Origin: Methanoculleus marisnigri JR1
GTDB taxonomy: Archaea > Halobacteriota > Methanomicrobia > Methanomicrobiales > Methanoculleaceae
Assembly (NCBI RefSeq): GCF_000015825.1
Contig: NC_009051.1
Span: 2,226,695 to 2,290,694, forward strand
Reading direction: 5' to 3'
DNA: 64,000 nucleotides
Shown here: positions 7,217-15,803 of the stretch, one piece after another
Position numbering within the stretch: the stretch's first letter is position 1
Layout: each line of letters opens with the position of its first letter
The notes under the pieces: model-generated
What the model was told of the DNA's origin: nothing
Seen by the model: only the letters and a program-made list of their open reading frames with translations
The model's database searches: none
Translations under genes and position numbers: made by a program

Positions 7217-8452
7217 TTGCGAGATGCATTCATTCCCGGTGTCAATATTGGGCTCGTAGGTCATGTCGATCACGGCAAGACCACTCTGGTCAGCGCGCTG
7301 ACCGGAACCTGGACGGACAGGCACAGCGAGGAGATCAAGCGCGGCATCTCCATCCGGCTCGGCTACGCGGACACGACTTTTTACAAATGCGAGAACTGCG
7401 AGGGGGCTGATGCCTACACCTCGCAACCGGAATGCCCGGACTGCAAAGAAAAGGCGGTTCCATTCCGGACGGTCTCGTTCGTCGACGCCCCCGGCCACGA
7501 GACGCTGATGGCGACGATGCTCTCGGGTTCCGCGCTGATGGACGGCGCGATGCTCGTCATCGCTGCAAACGAGGTCTGCCCGCAGCCCCAGACCAAGGAG
7601 CACCTGATGGCGCTCGAGTTGATCGGTATCAAGAGGATCGTCATCGTCCAGAACAAGATCGACGTGGTTACGCAGGCCGAGGCACTGGAACACTACAAAC
7701 AGATCAAACGGTTCGTCAAGGGCACCATTGCCGAGAACGCACCCATCATCCCGGTCTCCGCGCAGAAGGGAGTCAATATCGGTGCCCTGATCCAGACCCT
7801 CGATACGGTCATCCCGGAGCCCGAACGCGATCCGGAGATCGATCCCCTGTTGCTCGTCGCGCGGTCGTTCGACGTCAACAAACCCGGCTGCAACTGGCGG
7901 GACGTGAAGGGCGGCGTCATCGGTGGTTCGCTCATCCGGGGAGTACTGCGTGAGGGGGACGACATCGAGATCCGTCCCGGCCGGCAGGTCCAGATCGAGA
8001 ACCGGACGAAGTGGGAGCCGATCGAGACGAAGATCACCTCCATCAACGCAGGCAAGATCGGCGTGACCGAGGCAGCGCCCGGGGGCCTCCTCGGCGTCGC
8101 GACGAAACTCGATCCGGCACTGACGAAGAGCGACGCCCTCGCCGGGCAGGTCGCCGGGCTCGCGGGAAAACTCCCGCCGGTCTGGGAACGGCTGAAGTTC
8201 GACGTTACGCTCATGGACAGGGTGGTCGGCGCGGACAGCGAACAGATCATCGAGCCCTTGAAGCACAAGGAGCCGCTGATGCTCTCGGTCGGCACCGCCG
8301 TCACCGTCGGCGTGATCGTGAACACGAAGAAGAACCAGGTGGAGGTTCAGCTGAAACGGGCGGTCTGCGCGGAGGTCGGCGCACGGATCGCCATCAGCAG
8401 GCAGGTCGGCGGACGATGGCGGCTGATCGGCATGGGTGTTCTGGTCGAGTGA
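7217..8452 (+). CDS. eif2g: Translation initiation factor aIF2, gamma subunit
   Basis: This GTPase delivers methionyl-initiator tRNA to the small ribosomal subunit. It shows G1 GHVDHGKT, switch and G3 DAPGH, G4 NKID, and a zinc-knuckle with Cys pairs CENC and CPDC between G1 and G3, all expected of the gamma subunit, followed by two beta-barrel domains. There is no ATG near the N terminus. TTG 7217 is chosen because GGAGGT lies 10 nt upstream and the resulting 411 residues match the usual family length; a TTG at 7193 would swallow the ribosome site. The PIN-domain gene starts inside its stop codon, so translation is probably coupled. Confidence 0.95.
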   Translation: MRDAFIPGVNIGLVGHVDHGKTTLVSALTGTWTDRHSEEIKRGISIRLGYADTTFYKCENCEGADAYTSQPECPDCKEKAVPFRTVSFVDAPGHETLMATMLSGSALMDGAMLVIAANEVCPQPQTKEHLMALELIGIKRIVIVQNKIDVVTQAEALEHYKQIKRFVKGTIAENAPIIPVSAQKGVNIGALIQTLDTVIPEPERDPEIDPLLLVARSFDVNKPGCNWRDVKGGVIGGSLIRGVLREGDDIEIRPGRQVQIENRTKWEPIETKITSINAGKIGVTEAAPGGLLGVATKLDPALTKSDALAGQVAGLAGKLPPVWERLKFDVTLMDRVVGADSEQIIEPLKHKEPLMLSVGTAVTVGVIVNTKKNQVEVQLKRAVCAEVGARIAISRQVGGRWRLIGMGVLVE

Positions 8453-8829
8453 GGGTGCTCCTCGACACGAACGCCCTGTTGATGCCGGCCCAGTTCGGGA
8501 TCGACCTGTATGACGAGCTTATGGGCCTCTTCGGGGATTTCGAACCGGTAACGCTCGAAGAGGTGGTCGGTGAGCTCTCGGGGCTCGCCCGGGGCCGCGG
8601 CCGCGATGCGGCTGCCGCCCGCGTGGGCCTTGCAATGGCCCGGCGCTCAACGGTCGTCCCGAGCGGGAGTACCGCGGAGCATGTGGACGACCGGGTGATC
8701 GAGTACGCCCGGCAGAAAGGATGCGCCGTGGTGACGAATGATCGGGAGCTCCGGAACGCTCTCCTCCGCGAGGGGATCGACGTTGTTTCGATGCGGAGAG
8801 GGAGAACACTGGAGCTGATGAGGGGATAA
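8449..8829 (+). CDS. Fcf1/Utp24-like PIN-domain nuclease
   Basis: The 126-residue PIN-domain protein begins [13 protein letters not shown] with the first catalytic Asp, has an EEVVGEL acidic segment and a late VTNDRELR acidic motif, the usual metal-binding set. In archaea a PIN protein of the Fcf1 (rRNA processing) group is repeatedly found between the aIF2-gamma and rpo7 genes, and the length and motifs fit that group better than VapC toxins; there is no antitoxin gene. GTG 8449 overlaps the aIF2-gamma stop as GTGA. Its substrate is inferred to be pre-rRNA. Confidence 0.8.
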   Translation: MRVLLDTNALLMPAQFGIDLYDELMGLFGDFEPVTLEEVVGELSGLARGRGRDAAAARVGLAMARRSTVVPSGSTAEHVDDRVIEYARQKGCAVVTNDRELRNALLREGIDVVSMRRGRTLELMRG

Positions 8830-8837
8830 GTGAAACC

Positions 8838-9404
8838 ATGTATTATAAGATGACGCTGGAGGACAAGGTGCGCGTTCCGCCGCACCGCCTCGGGGAAGAC
8901 CTGGAGAAGGTTATCCTCAACGTACTGCAGGAACAGCTGGAAGGCAGCATCGCAAAGGAGATCGGCATCTTCATTGCGGTGACGAATATTCTCAACGTCG
9001 GCGAGGGGGAGTTGATCCCCGGAGACGGTGCCGTCTACTACGACGTCAGGTTCGAGGCGGCGGTGCTCCGCCTGGCGCTCCAGGAAGTGATCGAGGGTCA
9101 GGTGGTAGAGACGACGAGTTTCGGCGCCTTCGTCAGCCTCGGGCCCATCGATGCCATGCTCCACGTGAGCCAGATATCGGACGAATACATCAACTACGAC
9201 GAGAAGAACGGCAGGCTGGTCTGCCAGGACTCGAAGCGAGCGATCACCGTCGGCGACGGTGTCCGGGCCCGGATCGTTGCGCTCTCGCTGAACGAGCGTG
9301 AGCCGAGGGAGAGCAAGATCGGCCTCACCATGCGCCAGTCGGGTCTCGGGACCACGACCTGGCTGGAAGAGGAACTCGAAGAGGAGAAGAAGGGGGCGGC
9401 ATAG
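8838..9404 (+). CDS. rpo7: RNA polymerase subunit Rpo7 (E')
   Basis: The 188-residue protein starts MYYKMTLEDKVRVPPHRLGE, the conserved Rpo7 tip domain that inserts into the polymerase clamp, and continues with an S1 RNA-binding domain (EVIEGQVVETTSFGAFVSLGPIDAMLHVSQI, about residues 80-110). Together with Rpo4 it forms the stalk that helps open complexes and binds nascent RNA. It lies 8 nt after the PIN gene and 1 nt before spt4 in the conserved archaeal order. A Lys/Glu-rich tail ends the protein. Confidence 0.96.
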   Translation: MYYKMTLEDKVRVPPHRLGEDLEKVILNVLQEQLEGSIAKEIGIFIAVTNILNVGEGELIPGDGAVYYDVRFEAAVLRLALQEVIEGQVVETTSFGAFVSLGPIDAMLHVSQISDEYINYDEKNGRLVCQDSKRAITVGDGVRARIVALSLNEREPRESKIGLTMRQSGLGTTTWLEEELEEEKKGAA

Positions 9405-9405
9405 G

Positions 9406-9606
9406 ATGGTCGTCCGTAAGAAGGTGCTCAAGGTCTGCCGCGAGTGCCACCGGGTCGTCGAGGGAGAGAGCTGCGTGATCTGCGGCACGTCGAACCTGAG
9501 CGAGGACTGGGCGGGCTACGTCGTGATCATCGATCCGGAGCATTCGGAGATAGCAAAGAAGATGAACATCACCATGGCCGGCAGGTACGCGCTGAAGGTC
9601 CGCTGA
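9406..9606 (+). CDS. spt4: Transcription elongation factor Spt4 (RpoE'')
   Basis: The 66-residue zinc protein has CRECHRVVEGESCVICGTS, with two Cys pairs at about residues 11-14 and 23-26, then the WAGYVVIIDPEHSEIAKKM segment typical of archaeal Spt4. It pairs with Spt5 to keep RNA polymerase processive. The start is ATG 9406, 1 nt after the rpo7 stop. Its TGA overlaps the ATG of the next gene by one base, which implies tight co-translation. Confidence 0.95.
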   Translation: MVVRKKVLKVCRECHRVVEGESCVICGTSNLSEDWAGYVVIIDPEHSEIAKKMNITMAGRYALKVR

Positions 9607-10091
9607 TGCTCCGGCTTCCCGAAGCGCACCGGGATCTTTTCAAAAAACCGTTCGGCACCCTTTATACGAGTGTCGACGAACTCCTCCCCCGGCTCGAAGG
9701 CCGGGCGGTCTACGCCGTCGGCGATGTGGTGACCCACAACCTCCTTGCCGCGGGAGTCGTCCCGGACATCGCCATCATCGACGGTTACACGATGCGCACA
9801 CCCTGCAACCGTTCTCCCCTCCTCCGGGCGAGACGATTGACGGTGAAGAATCCTCCCGGCACGATCACCGGGGAACTCACGGACGCAATCGACGAGGCGG
9901 TCCGGGGTCAACCCGCAGTGATCTTCGTCGACGGCGAGGAGGATCTCGCGGTCATTCCGCTCGTCCTCGCCGCGCCGGACGGGGCCGCCGTCCTTTACGG
10001 CCAGCCGGCGGAGGGAGTCGTCCTCCGGCTCGTGGACACTGCGGCGAAGCAGGAGGCCGCATCGATGCTGAGCATCTTCGTGCGCGAGTGA
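9606..10091 (+). CDS. GTP-dependent dephospho-CoA kinase (DUF359)
   Basis: The 161-residue protein matches the archaeal DUF359 family, now known as GTP-dependent dephospho-CoA kinase, which makes the last step of coenzyme A synthesis and is unrelated to bacterial CoaE. Visible family features are KPFGTLY near the N terminus, VGDVVTHNLL, a DGYTMR segment and the VDGEEDLAVIPLVLAAPDGAAVLYGQP block near residues 105-135. ATG 9606 overlaps the spt4 stop. It lies in the transcription/translation string, as in other euryarchaea. Confidence 0.88.
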   Translation: MLRLPEAHRDLFKKPFGTLYTSVDELLPRLEGRAVYAVGDVVTHNLLAAGVVPDIAIIDGYTMRTPCNRSPLLRARRLTVKNPPGTITGELTDAIDEAVRGQPAVIFVDGEEDLAVIPLVLAAPDGAAVLYGQPAEGVVLRLVDTAAKQEAASMLSIFVRE

Positions 10092-10121
10092 GGGATGCGG
10101 GGAAACCCGCACTCCATCCCA

Positions 10122-10132
10122 GAGTATAAATA
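10122..10132 (+). promoter_or_regulatory. TATA box for rps24e
   Basis: AGTATAAATAAA lies 30-40 nt before the rps24e ATG in the 70-nt gap after the dephospho-CoA kinase gene, so the ribosomal protein pair can be transcribed on its own. Confidence 0.6.
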
Positions 10133-10161
10133 AACCGGTCGACAATATTTTAGGGATATCG

Positions 10162-10455
10162 ATGGACTTCGAAATTACCCGTGATGTGAGGAACGAGGTG
10201 TTGAAGAGGAGAGAACTTGAGTTTACTCTCACCTTCGACGGGGCGACGCCCTCGCGGAAGAGCATCCAGGAGAAGCTCGCCGCACTGCAGAACAAGGATG
10301 AGAACCTCCTCGTGCTGGACCTGGAGAGAACCCGGTTCGGGAAGATGGAACTTCTCGGCCGTGCCCGGATCTACGACGACGAGGAGACCAAGAAGTCGAC
10401 CGAGCGGGAGTACCTGCTCAAGCGCGGCGAGCCGAAGGCGGAGAGCGAGGCGTAA
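10162..10455 (+). CDS. rps24e: Small-subunit ribosomal protein S24e
   Basis: The 97-residue protein starts MDFEITRDVRNEVLKRRE, with the S24e core 'LKRRELEFTLTFDGATPSRKSIQEKLA' and a later GRARIYDDEE segment. It is an archaeal/eukaryotic ribosomal protein of the 30S body. A TATA box and an AGGGATA sequence precede it, and the S27ae gene follows after 3 nt, the usual archaeal pairing. Confidence 0.95.
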   Translation: MDFEITRDVRNEVLKRRELEFTLTFDGATPSRKSIQEKLAALQNKDENLLVLDLERTRFGKMELLGRARIYDDEETKKSTEREYLLKRGEPKAESEA

Positions 10456-10458
10456 GGC

Positions 10459-10614
10459 ATGGCGGTCAAGAGACACGAGTGCTATGAAGTCAAGGGCGAT
10501 ACGGCAGTTCTGCAGAAGCGGCACTGTCCCCGGTGCGGCCCCGGCGTGCTGATGGCCGCGCACAAGGACCGGGTAGCCTGCGGCAAGTGCGGCTACACTG
10601 AATTCCAGAAGTAG
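10459..10614 (+). CDS. rps27ae: Small-subunit ribosomal protein S27ae
   Basis: This 51-residue zinc-ribbon protein has Cys pairs at HCPRCGPG and ACGKCGY, followed by the short C-terminal EFQK tail typical of archaeal S27ae without a ubiquitin fusion. ATG 10459 is 3 nt after the S24e stop. The predicted protein is basic and binds rRNA near the decoding end of the 30S subunit. Confidence 0.93.
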   Translation: MAVKRHECYEVKGDTAVLQKRHCPRCGPGVLMAAHKDRVACGKCGYTEFQK

Positions 10615-10694
10615 ATCCTCACGCGGATACAAGATACGGACGCGGCAACGGCCGCGGCCGGCCTTTTTCTCGTAACGGAGCGATACCTGTTTTT

Positions 10695-12278
10695 ATGCCG
10701 GATATAATGCCCGACGATGGGCTGGTGCTGGGGCTCGAAGGAACCGCATGGAACCTCAGTGCCGCTCTCTTCGGGGACGACCTGGTCGCCCTCCATTCGT
10801 CGCCGTACGTGCCGCCGAAGGGCGGGATCCACCCGCGGGAGGCCGCGCAGCATCACGCCTCGGCGATGAAGGAGGTCGTCTCCCGGGTACTTACGGAGCC
10901 GGAGCGAATCCGGGCGGTCGCCTTCTCCCAGGGACCGGGGCTCGGGCCGTCGCTCCGGACGGTGGCGACCGCCGCACGCGCCCTCTCGATCGCCCTCGAC
11001 GTGCCGCTCGTCGGCGTCAACCACTGCGTGGCGCACGTCGAGATCGGGAGGTGGGCGACCGGGTTTTCCGACCCGATCGTCCTGTATGCGAGCGGCGCGA
11101 ACACGCAGGTGCTCGGTTACTTAAACGGCCGCTACCGGATATTCGGGGAGACGCTGGATATCGGGCTCGGGAACGGGCTCGACAAGTTCGCCCGGAGCCA
11201 CGATCTCCCGCACCCGGGCGGACCGGCCATCGAGCGGCTTGCGCGCGAGGGGAATTACATCGAGCTCCCCTACACGGTGAAGGGGATGGATCTCGCCTTC
11301 TCGGGGCTTGTCAGCGCCGCCCAGGAGAGCAGTGCGCCGCTCGAAGACGTCTGTTTCGGTCTGCAGGAGACCGCGTTCGCGATGTGTGTCGAGGTGACGG
11401 AGCGCGCGCTCGCCCACGCGGGCAAAGACGAGGTGCTGCTGGTCGGCGGGGTCGGCGCGAACGGCCGGCTGCAGGAGATGCTCCGGGTGATGTGCGAGGA
11501 GCGGGGGGCAGCGTTCGCTGTTCCCGAACGGACGTTCCTTGGCGACAACGGCGCGATGATCGCTTATACGGGCAAGATCATGCTGGAGCACGGTGTCGTC
11601 CTCCCTCTTGATCAGTCGCAGATACGCCCCGGTTACCGGGCGGACGAGGTTGAGGTCGCCTGGCGGACGGAGCCCGGCGAAGTCTTTTCTATCGGGCCGC
11701 ACGAGGGCGGCGTTGCCCGCGGCGCGGAGGCGGTCGTGGAGATCGGGGAAGGAAACGTGATCAAGCGCCGGACGGGCAAGCGCTACCGTTACCCGGCTCT
11801 CGATCGGCGTCTGATCGCTGAGCGGACCCGGGCGGAGGCGCGCCTGATCGCGACGGCGCGGCGGGCGGGCGTTCCCACCCCGGTGATCCGCGACATCACC
11901 GCGGACACGATCGTGATGGAGCGGATCAAGGGCGAGGTGCTGAAGTACGTCACCGCGCCGGAGACGATCCGGCTCGCGGGCGAGGCGGTCGGGCGGCTGC
12001 ACGGGACGGGGATCGTCCACGGTGACCTGACGACGAGCAACATGATCGTCCGCGACGGCCAGTGCGTCTTAATCGACTTCGGGCTTGCGTCGACGTCTTC
12101 CGAGGTCGAGAGCCGCGGGGTCGACCTCCACGTCTTCTTCCAGACGCTCGAGAGCACGACGGAGAACTTTCAGGAACTGAAGGAGGCCTTCGTCGAGGGC
12201 TACACGGCCGTTTTCCCGGGGGCGGGCGAGGTTCTCGCCCGGGAGCACGAGGTCGAACTGCGGGGGCGGTACCTGTGA
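10695..12278 (+). CDS. Fused Kae1-Bud32: KEOPS t6A synthase subunit with kinase
   Basis: The 527-residue fusion has an N-terminal Kae1/TsaD ASKHA domain (about 1-325), with the metal-binding His pair in VNHCVAHVE near residues 109-113, GLGNGLDKFAR, and LVGGVGANGRL. A C-terminal Bud32 RIO-like kinase domain follows (about 340-527), with a nucleotide-binding start GEGNVIKRRTGKRYR, catalytic HGDLTTSNM near residue 442 and DFGLAS. Kae1 transfers the threonylcarbamoyl group to A37 of ANN-decoding tRNAs, and Bud32 supports it. The fusion is known in several euryarchaea. Two in-frame ATGs (10695, 10707) are possible. The dITPase gene starts inside its stop. Confidence 0.95.
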   Translation: MPDIMPDDGLVLGLEGTAWNLSAALFGDDLVALHSSPYVPPKGGIHPREAAQHHASAMKEVVSRVLTEPERIRAVAFSQGPGLGPSLRTVATAARALSIALDVPLVGVNHCVAHVEIGRWATGFSDPIVLYASGANTQVLGYLNGRYRIFGETLDIGLGNGLDKFARSHDLPHPGGPAIERLAREGNYIELPYTVKGMDLAFSGLVSAAQESSAPLEDVCFGLQETAFAMCVEVTERALAHAGKDEVLLVGGVGANGRLQEMLRVMCEERGAAFAVPERTFLGDNGAMIAYTGKIMLEHGVVLPLDQSQIRPGYRADEVEVAWRTEPGEVFSIGPHEGGVARGAEAVVEIGEGNVIKRRTGKRYRYPALDRRLIAERTRAEARLIATARRAGVPTPVIRDITADTIVMERIKGEVLKYVTAPETIRLAGEAVGRLHGTGIVHGDLTTSNMIVRDGQCVLIDFGLASTSSEVESRGVDLHVFFQTLESTTENFQELKEAFVEGYTAVFPGAGEVLAREHEVELRGRYL

Positions 12279-12853
12279 AGGTCGCGGTGGTGACGAGCAA
12301 CGCCAACAAGGCGCGGGAGGTGGCGGCCTACTTTGCGGGGGTGCTCACGATCGAGCACGTCGCGCTGGAATGCCCGGAGTTCCGTCACGCCGACGTGGGG
12401 GAGATCGCCCGCGGGAAGGCGGAGTTTGCCTACAGGACGCTCTCCCGGCCGCTGATCGTCGACGATACCGGGCTCTTCGTCGACGCGCTCGGCGGGTTCC
12501 CGGGCCCGTACGCTGCCTACGTTCACGACACCATCGGCAACGCCGGGGTCCTGAAACTGATGGAGGGCGTGGAGGATCGGAGCGCCCGGTTCGAGACGGC
12601 GATCGCGTTCGCGCGCGAGGACGGCATCCGGGTCTTCCGGGGAGTTCTCCCCGGGACGATCGTCGCCCCCCGGGGGGAGGAAGGGTTCGGCTACGACCCG
12701 ATCTTCGAGTATGACGGTCGGACGCTCGCCGAGATCCCGCTCGCCGAGAAGAGCAGGATCTCTCACCGGGCACGGGCGCTCGAGGCGTTCCGCGCCTGGG
12801 TCGAGCGGGAGGCCGGAGACGACAGAACTGTTAATATGAGCAAGAACGAATAG
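12275..12853 (+). CDS. rdgB: XTP/dITP diphosphatase (RdgB/HAM1)
   Basis: The 192-residue protein has the HAM1 motifs [10 protein letters not shown] at the N terminus, [22 protein letters not shown] around residues 66-87, [15 protein letters not shown] near 150 and SHRARAL near 167. It hydrolyses deaminated purine triphosphates (ITP, dITP, XTP) to monophosphates and so keeps them out of nucleic acids. GTG 12275 overlaps the Bud32 stop as GTGA, which decides the start. The last dozen codons include a second in-frame ATG of no importance. Confidence 0.94.
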   Translation: MKVAVVTSNANKAREVAAYFAGVLTIEHVALECPEFRHADVGEIARGKAEFAYRTLSRPLIVDDTGLFVDALGGFPGPYAAYVHDTIGNAGVLKLMEGVEDRSARFETAIAFAREDGIRVFRGVLPGTIVAPRGEEGFGYDPIFEYDGRTLAEIPLAEKSRISHRARALEAFRAWVEREAGDDRTVNMSKNE

Positions 12854-12881
12854 TACCCAACTGACAAGTGGTGTTTTTAAC

Positions 12882-13028
12882 ATGGCGAGATTTCCCGAAG
12901 CTGAAGCACGTCTGCTCAACGTAAAGATCTGTATGAAATGCAACGCACGGAACGCGATCCGCGCGACCAGCTGCCGAAAGTGCGGCTCGGACGAACTCCG
13001 CGCCAAGTCCAAGGAACGGAAGGCGTAA
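12882..13028 (+). CDS. rpl40e: Large-subunit ribosomal protein L40e
   Basis: The 48-residue basic zinc-binding protein has CMKCNARN and [11 protein letters not shown], the four-Cys L40e pattern, and no ubiquitin domain. It follows the rdgB stop by 28 nt, and a T-rich GTGGTGTTTTTAAC leader precedes ATG 12882. It ends the long informational gene string that began with aIF2-gamma. Confidence 0.92.
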   Translation: MARFPEAEARLLNVKICMKCNARNAIRATSCRKCGSDELRAKSKERKA

Positions 13029-13091
13029 CGCCGCTCGTCCGGCCCCCGGCATACCCTTTTTCGCGTTGTTTACGGGTAAGCGCCCGGTTCT

Positions 13092-13742
13092 TCAGGCGCT
13101 ATAATAGGTGACTTTTCTGCCCTCTTCGCTGTACTCGCCCTTGTAGGTCTCGATGTTGCGCTTGTAGCCGATCCGCTCCGTAAACCCGAGCTCGCGGAGC
13201 CGTTCGCGAACGCGCATCACATCGGCCTCGTCCGCCCAGTCCCGGGTGTAGACGTAGATGACAGACCGCTCGTCGCGCGAGTCCGGGTTCGGTTTGGCGG
13301 TGCTGACCTTCGCAGATATCCCGAGGGTTCCCTTCACCGTTTCGTCCCGAACCTTCTGCCACGCCTCGTCTACCTCGCCCGCGGCGACGAATATGAGCCA
13401 TTTCCCGACCTGATCGTCGTCGAGGCCCCGCCCCGAGGGGGCGGGGGCGTCCTGGACGATCCAGTACATCCGGGTCGTCTTCGAGGGGAGGATCCCTTCG
13501 CCCTCCCGGAGGGGCGCATAGATCGCATCGATCCCGCCGAACCGTCGGAGGAGGGCTTCTGCGAGCTCCGGGTAGTCTTCCTCGAACCGCCCGAAGATCT
13601 CGCGGACGTCGGCCTCGAAATCAGCTCCCTGTTCGATGAGTTCGAACAGGTACGGGCCGCGGAGACGGATCTCGCGGTTGAGGTAGACCTCAAAGATCCC
13701 GTACGCGACCTCGGCCAGGGGTTCCGGATCGATCTCTTCCAT
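13092..13742 (-). CDS. DUF1917 (BLES03-like) family protein
   Basis: The 216-residue soluble protein has an acidic N-terminal helix-rich part and a C-terminal alpha/beta part with MYWIVQDAPAP near residue 95, GKWLIFVAAGEVDEAWQKV near 120 and LGISAKVST near 148. This matches the DUF1917 pattern, a family sharing the fold of BLES03 and annotated by some as phosphothreonine-lyase-like. Its function in archaea is unknown. ATG 13742 was chosen because the longer frame to 13907 runs through the thi4 region and has shadow-like composition. It is convergent with rpl40e and lies 43 nt after thi4 on the same strand, so co-transcription is possible. Confidence 0.7.
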   Translation of the reverse strand: MEEIDPEPLAEVAYGIFEVYLNREIRLRGPYLFELIEQGADFEADVREIFGRFEEDYPELAEALLRRFGGIDAIYAPLREGEGILPSKTTRMYWIVQDAPAPSGRGLDDDQVGKWLIFVAAGEVDEAWQKVRDETVKGTLGISAKVSTAKPNPDSRDERSVIYVYTRDWADEADVMRVRERLRELGFTERIGYKRNIETYKGEYSEEGRKVTYYSA

Positions 13743-13785
13743 ACTTATTGGTAACCGCCGGGGCGGTGAAAAGAGTTTTGAAGTG

Positions 13786-14550
13786 TTACCGGCCGAGCCT
13801 CTCCGCAACAAGTTCCGCGGCCCGCTCCCCGGAAAGGAGCATCCCCCCGAAGATCGGCCCCATACGACACTCCCCGGCAACGGCGTTCGCCGCCATCCCG
13901 GTGACAAAGAGGCCGGGGAAGACCTCTTTTGTGTGGGCGAGGATCTGCGACTCGGCGCGCTCGGCCCACATGAAACTCTCGCCCTTCACCGTGAGTGCGC
14001 CGCCTTTCTTCTCGACCATCCTGGCGATCATGGCGTCGTGGCCGGTCGCATCCACGGTGCAGGTGCAGGCCATGGTGAGCGGGTCGACGTGCAGCCCGGC
14101 CATATCGACCGGCGTCCAGTTGACGACGAGGCCGCCGATCCTGCCGTCGCCCCGAATCATGACGTCCTCGACGGTGGTGAGGTTGAAGAACTCGACGCCG
14201 GCGTCGCAGGCGGCTGCGGTGAGCTTCGCGACCGCTTCGACCGATTTCGCGACGTAGTAGCCCTCCTCGAACGCTTTGTAGGCGATACCAAACCGGTCGA
14301 GGAGCCGGCGCGCGTCTTCCTGGACGACGATCCGGGGAAACATCATCCCGCCGCCCCACATGCCGCCGCCGATGCTGAGTTTCTTCTCGATGAGTGCGCA
14401 CTTAACACCCTTCTCTCCGAGGAGCGCGGCACAGGCGAGCCCCGAGGGCCCCCCGCCGATGACGGCGGCGTCCATCTCGAGGTGGTCGATGAGCGCCCGG
14501 TGCTGCTCCTCGAGAATGGCCCTGCTGATGGTCACTTCGTTCAGCGTCAT
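13786..14550 (-). CDS. thi4: Thi4-type thiazole synthase, sulfide-dependent
   Basis: The 254-residue FAD/NAD-type protein has AVIGGGPSGLACA at residues 29-41 and GGGMWGGGMMFPR at 61-73. At the site where yeast Thi4 has its sacrificial Cys205, this protein has His154 in AGLHVDPL. Archaeal Thi4 enzymes with His at that site use free sulfide and are catalytic, converting NAD, glycine and sulfide to ADP-thiazole for thiamine synthesis. ATG 14550 is preferred over longer starts because it gives the family N terminus, with a helix before the dinucleotide fold. Confidence 0.92.
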   Translation of the reverse strand: MTLNEVTISRAILEEQHRALIDHLEMDAAVIGGGPSGLACAALLGEKGVKCALIEKKLSIGGGMWGGGMMFPRIVVQEDARRLLDRFGIAYKAFEEGYYVAKSVEAVAKLTAAACDAGVEFFNLTTVEDVMIRGDGRIGGLVVNWTPVDMAGLHVDPLTMACTCTVDATGHDAMIARMVEKKGGALTVKGESFMWAERAESQILAHTKEVFPGLFVTGMAANAVAGECRMGPIFGGMLLSGERAAELVAERLGR

Positions 14551-14689
14551 CCGATTCTTATCTATGGCACCGGAGAGAGATAAGGGCACTGGCGCGTGCG
14601 CAAAACGCACCGGAGCGCGGTTCAAACGGAAGCAACCGGAGAGAGTGGCACAGACCTTAATAGCGATCCGGCACAATATTATTTGTACT

Positions 14690-15583
14690 ATGAAGTGGAC
14701 GCGCGACTTCGGTCTCACTATGAGGATGTTTCTCACGTCGTTCCTGCTCCTCATAGTCTACCTGATCTTCCTAGGCGTCCTTTCCGCCCTGGGATTCCCC
14801 TTTGAGTTCCTCCTGCTGGTGGCCGCCGGGATGGCGTTCCTCCAGTTTTTCTTCTCCGATAAACTGGTGCTCTGGAGCACCAGCACCCGGATTGTCGAGG
14901 AGGACGAGTACCCGGAGTTGCACCGTATGATCGAGAGCCTGGCCGCGAGAGCGGGCCTCCCGAAACCGAGGGTAGGGATCATGACCTCCCCGGTTCCGAA
15001 CGCGTTCGCGACCGGCCGGAGCCCGAAGAACGCCGTCGTGGCGGTCACCGACTCGATCATGCGGACGCTCAACCGCGAGGAACTCGAGGCGGTGCTCGCC
15101 CACGAGATGTCGCACGTGAAGAACCGGGATATGCTGACCCTGACGATGGCGAGTTTCATATCGATGCTCGCCTTCCTGATCATGCGCAACTGGTTTTTCA
15201 TGGCTCTCTTCGGCGGCGGCGGCGGCAACCGCGACAGCAACATGGGCGCGCTGATCCTGGTCTACATCGTCTCGATCCTCGTCTGGGTCCTGAGCACCCT
15301 GCTCACCCGTGCGCTCTCCCGCTACCGGGAGTTCGCCGCGGACCGGGGCAGCGCCGAACTGACGGACAACCCGCGGGCGCTGATATCGGCGCTCCAGAAG
15401 ATCAGCGGGCGGATGGACTACGTCCCCGCCGAGAAGAAGCAGGAAGTGGAGGGCGCAAACGCGTTCTTCATCATCCCGGCGCTCTCGGGCAACACCCTGA
15501 TGGAGCTCTTCTCCACGCACCCGCCGCTTGAGAAGCGGGTGGCCGCCCTCGAGGAGCTGCAGGCGCAGCGGCGCGGGTATTAA
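14690..15583 (+). CDS. htpX: HtpX-type membrane zinc metalloprotease (M48)
   Basis: The 297-residue protein has two N-terminal membrane helices (about residues 12-60), the zinc site HEMSH at 138-142, two further hydrophobic segments (about 152-170 and 182-205) around a Gly-rich GGGGGNRDSN loop, and the downstream Glu ligand in EFAADRGSAEL. It degrades damaged membrane proteins at the cytoplasmic face. ATG 14690 follows an AT-rich stretch (CAATATTATTTGTA) with little leader. In-frame upstream starts overlap thi4 on the other strand and were rejected. Confidence 0.93.
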   Translation: MKWTRDFGLTMRMFLTSFLLLIVYLIFLGVLSALGFPFEFLLLVAAGMAFLQFFFSDKLVLWSTSTRIVEEDEYPELHRMIESLAARAGLPKPRVGIMTSPVPNAFATGRSPKNAVVAVTDSIMRTLNREELEAVLAHEMSHVKNRDMLTLTMASFISMLAFLIMRNWFFMALFGGGGGNRDSNMGALILVYIVSILVWVLSTLLTRALSRYREFAADRGSAELTDNPRALISALQKISGRMDYVPAEKKQEVEGANAFFIIPALSGNTLMELFSTHPPLEKRVAALEELQAQRRGY

Positions 15584-15608
15584 ACCCGCCCCGGCTCCTC
15601 TCTCACCC

Positions 15609-15619
15609 AATATTTAATA
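15609..15619 (+). promoter_or_regulatory. TATA box for the tRNA-Gly/tRNA-Val pair
   Basis: ATATTTAATAT precedes the first tRNA by about 40 nt, in the gap after htpX. It would drive both tRNA genes, which are only 2 nt apart. Confidence 0.5.
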
Positions 15620-15656
15620 TTCAGCACGGTCAATCTATGTAGGCATACCGTGCATT

Positions 15657-15727
15657 GCATCGATGGTCTAGTGGTATGACTTTGGCCTTCCAAGCCAATA
15701 GCCCGGGTTCAATTCCCGGTCGATGCA
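15657..15727 (+). tRNA. tRNA-Gly (anticodon TCC)
   Basis: A 71-nt cloverleaf: acceptor GCATCGA pairs with TCGATGC, the anticodon stem TTGGC/GCCAA closes a 7-base loop with TCC at 15689-15691, and the T arm CCGGG-TTCAATT-CCCGG is perfect. The discriminator is A. The 3' CCA is not encoded. Confidence 0.97.
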
Positions 15728-15729
15728 TG

Positions 15730-15803
15730 GGGCTCGTGGTCTAGCTGGTTATGACGTCGCCTTCACACGGCGGAGGTCTCGAGTTCGAATCTCGACGAGC
15801 CCA
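15730..15803 (+). tRNA. tRNA-Val (anticodon CAC)
   Basis: A 74-nt cloverleaf: acceptor GGGCTCG pairs with CGAGCCC, the anticodon stem TCGCC/GGCGG holds CAC at 15764-15766, and the T arm TCGAG-TTCGAAT-CTCGA is perfect. The discriminator is A and CCA is not encoded. It lies 2 nt after tRNA-Gly. An antisense small gene ends inside it, and AT-rich accessory DNA begins right after it, so it is a likely integration site. Confidence 0.97.

Noticed and set aside
8449-8829. PIN-domain protein as a VapC toxin
   Set aside because: There is no antitoxin gene and the position between aIF2-gamma and rpo7 fits the Fcf1-like rRNA processing group.
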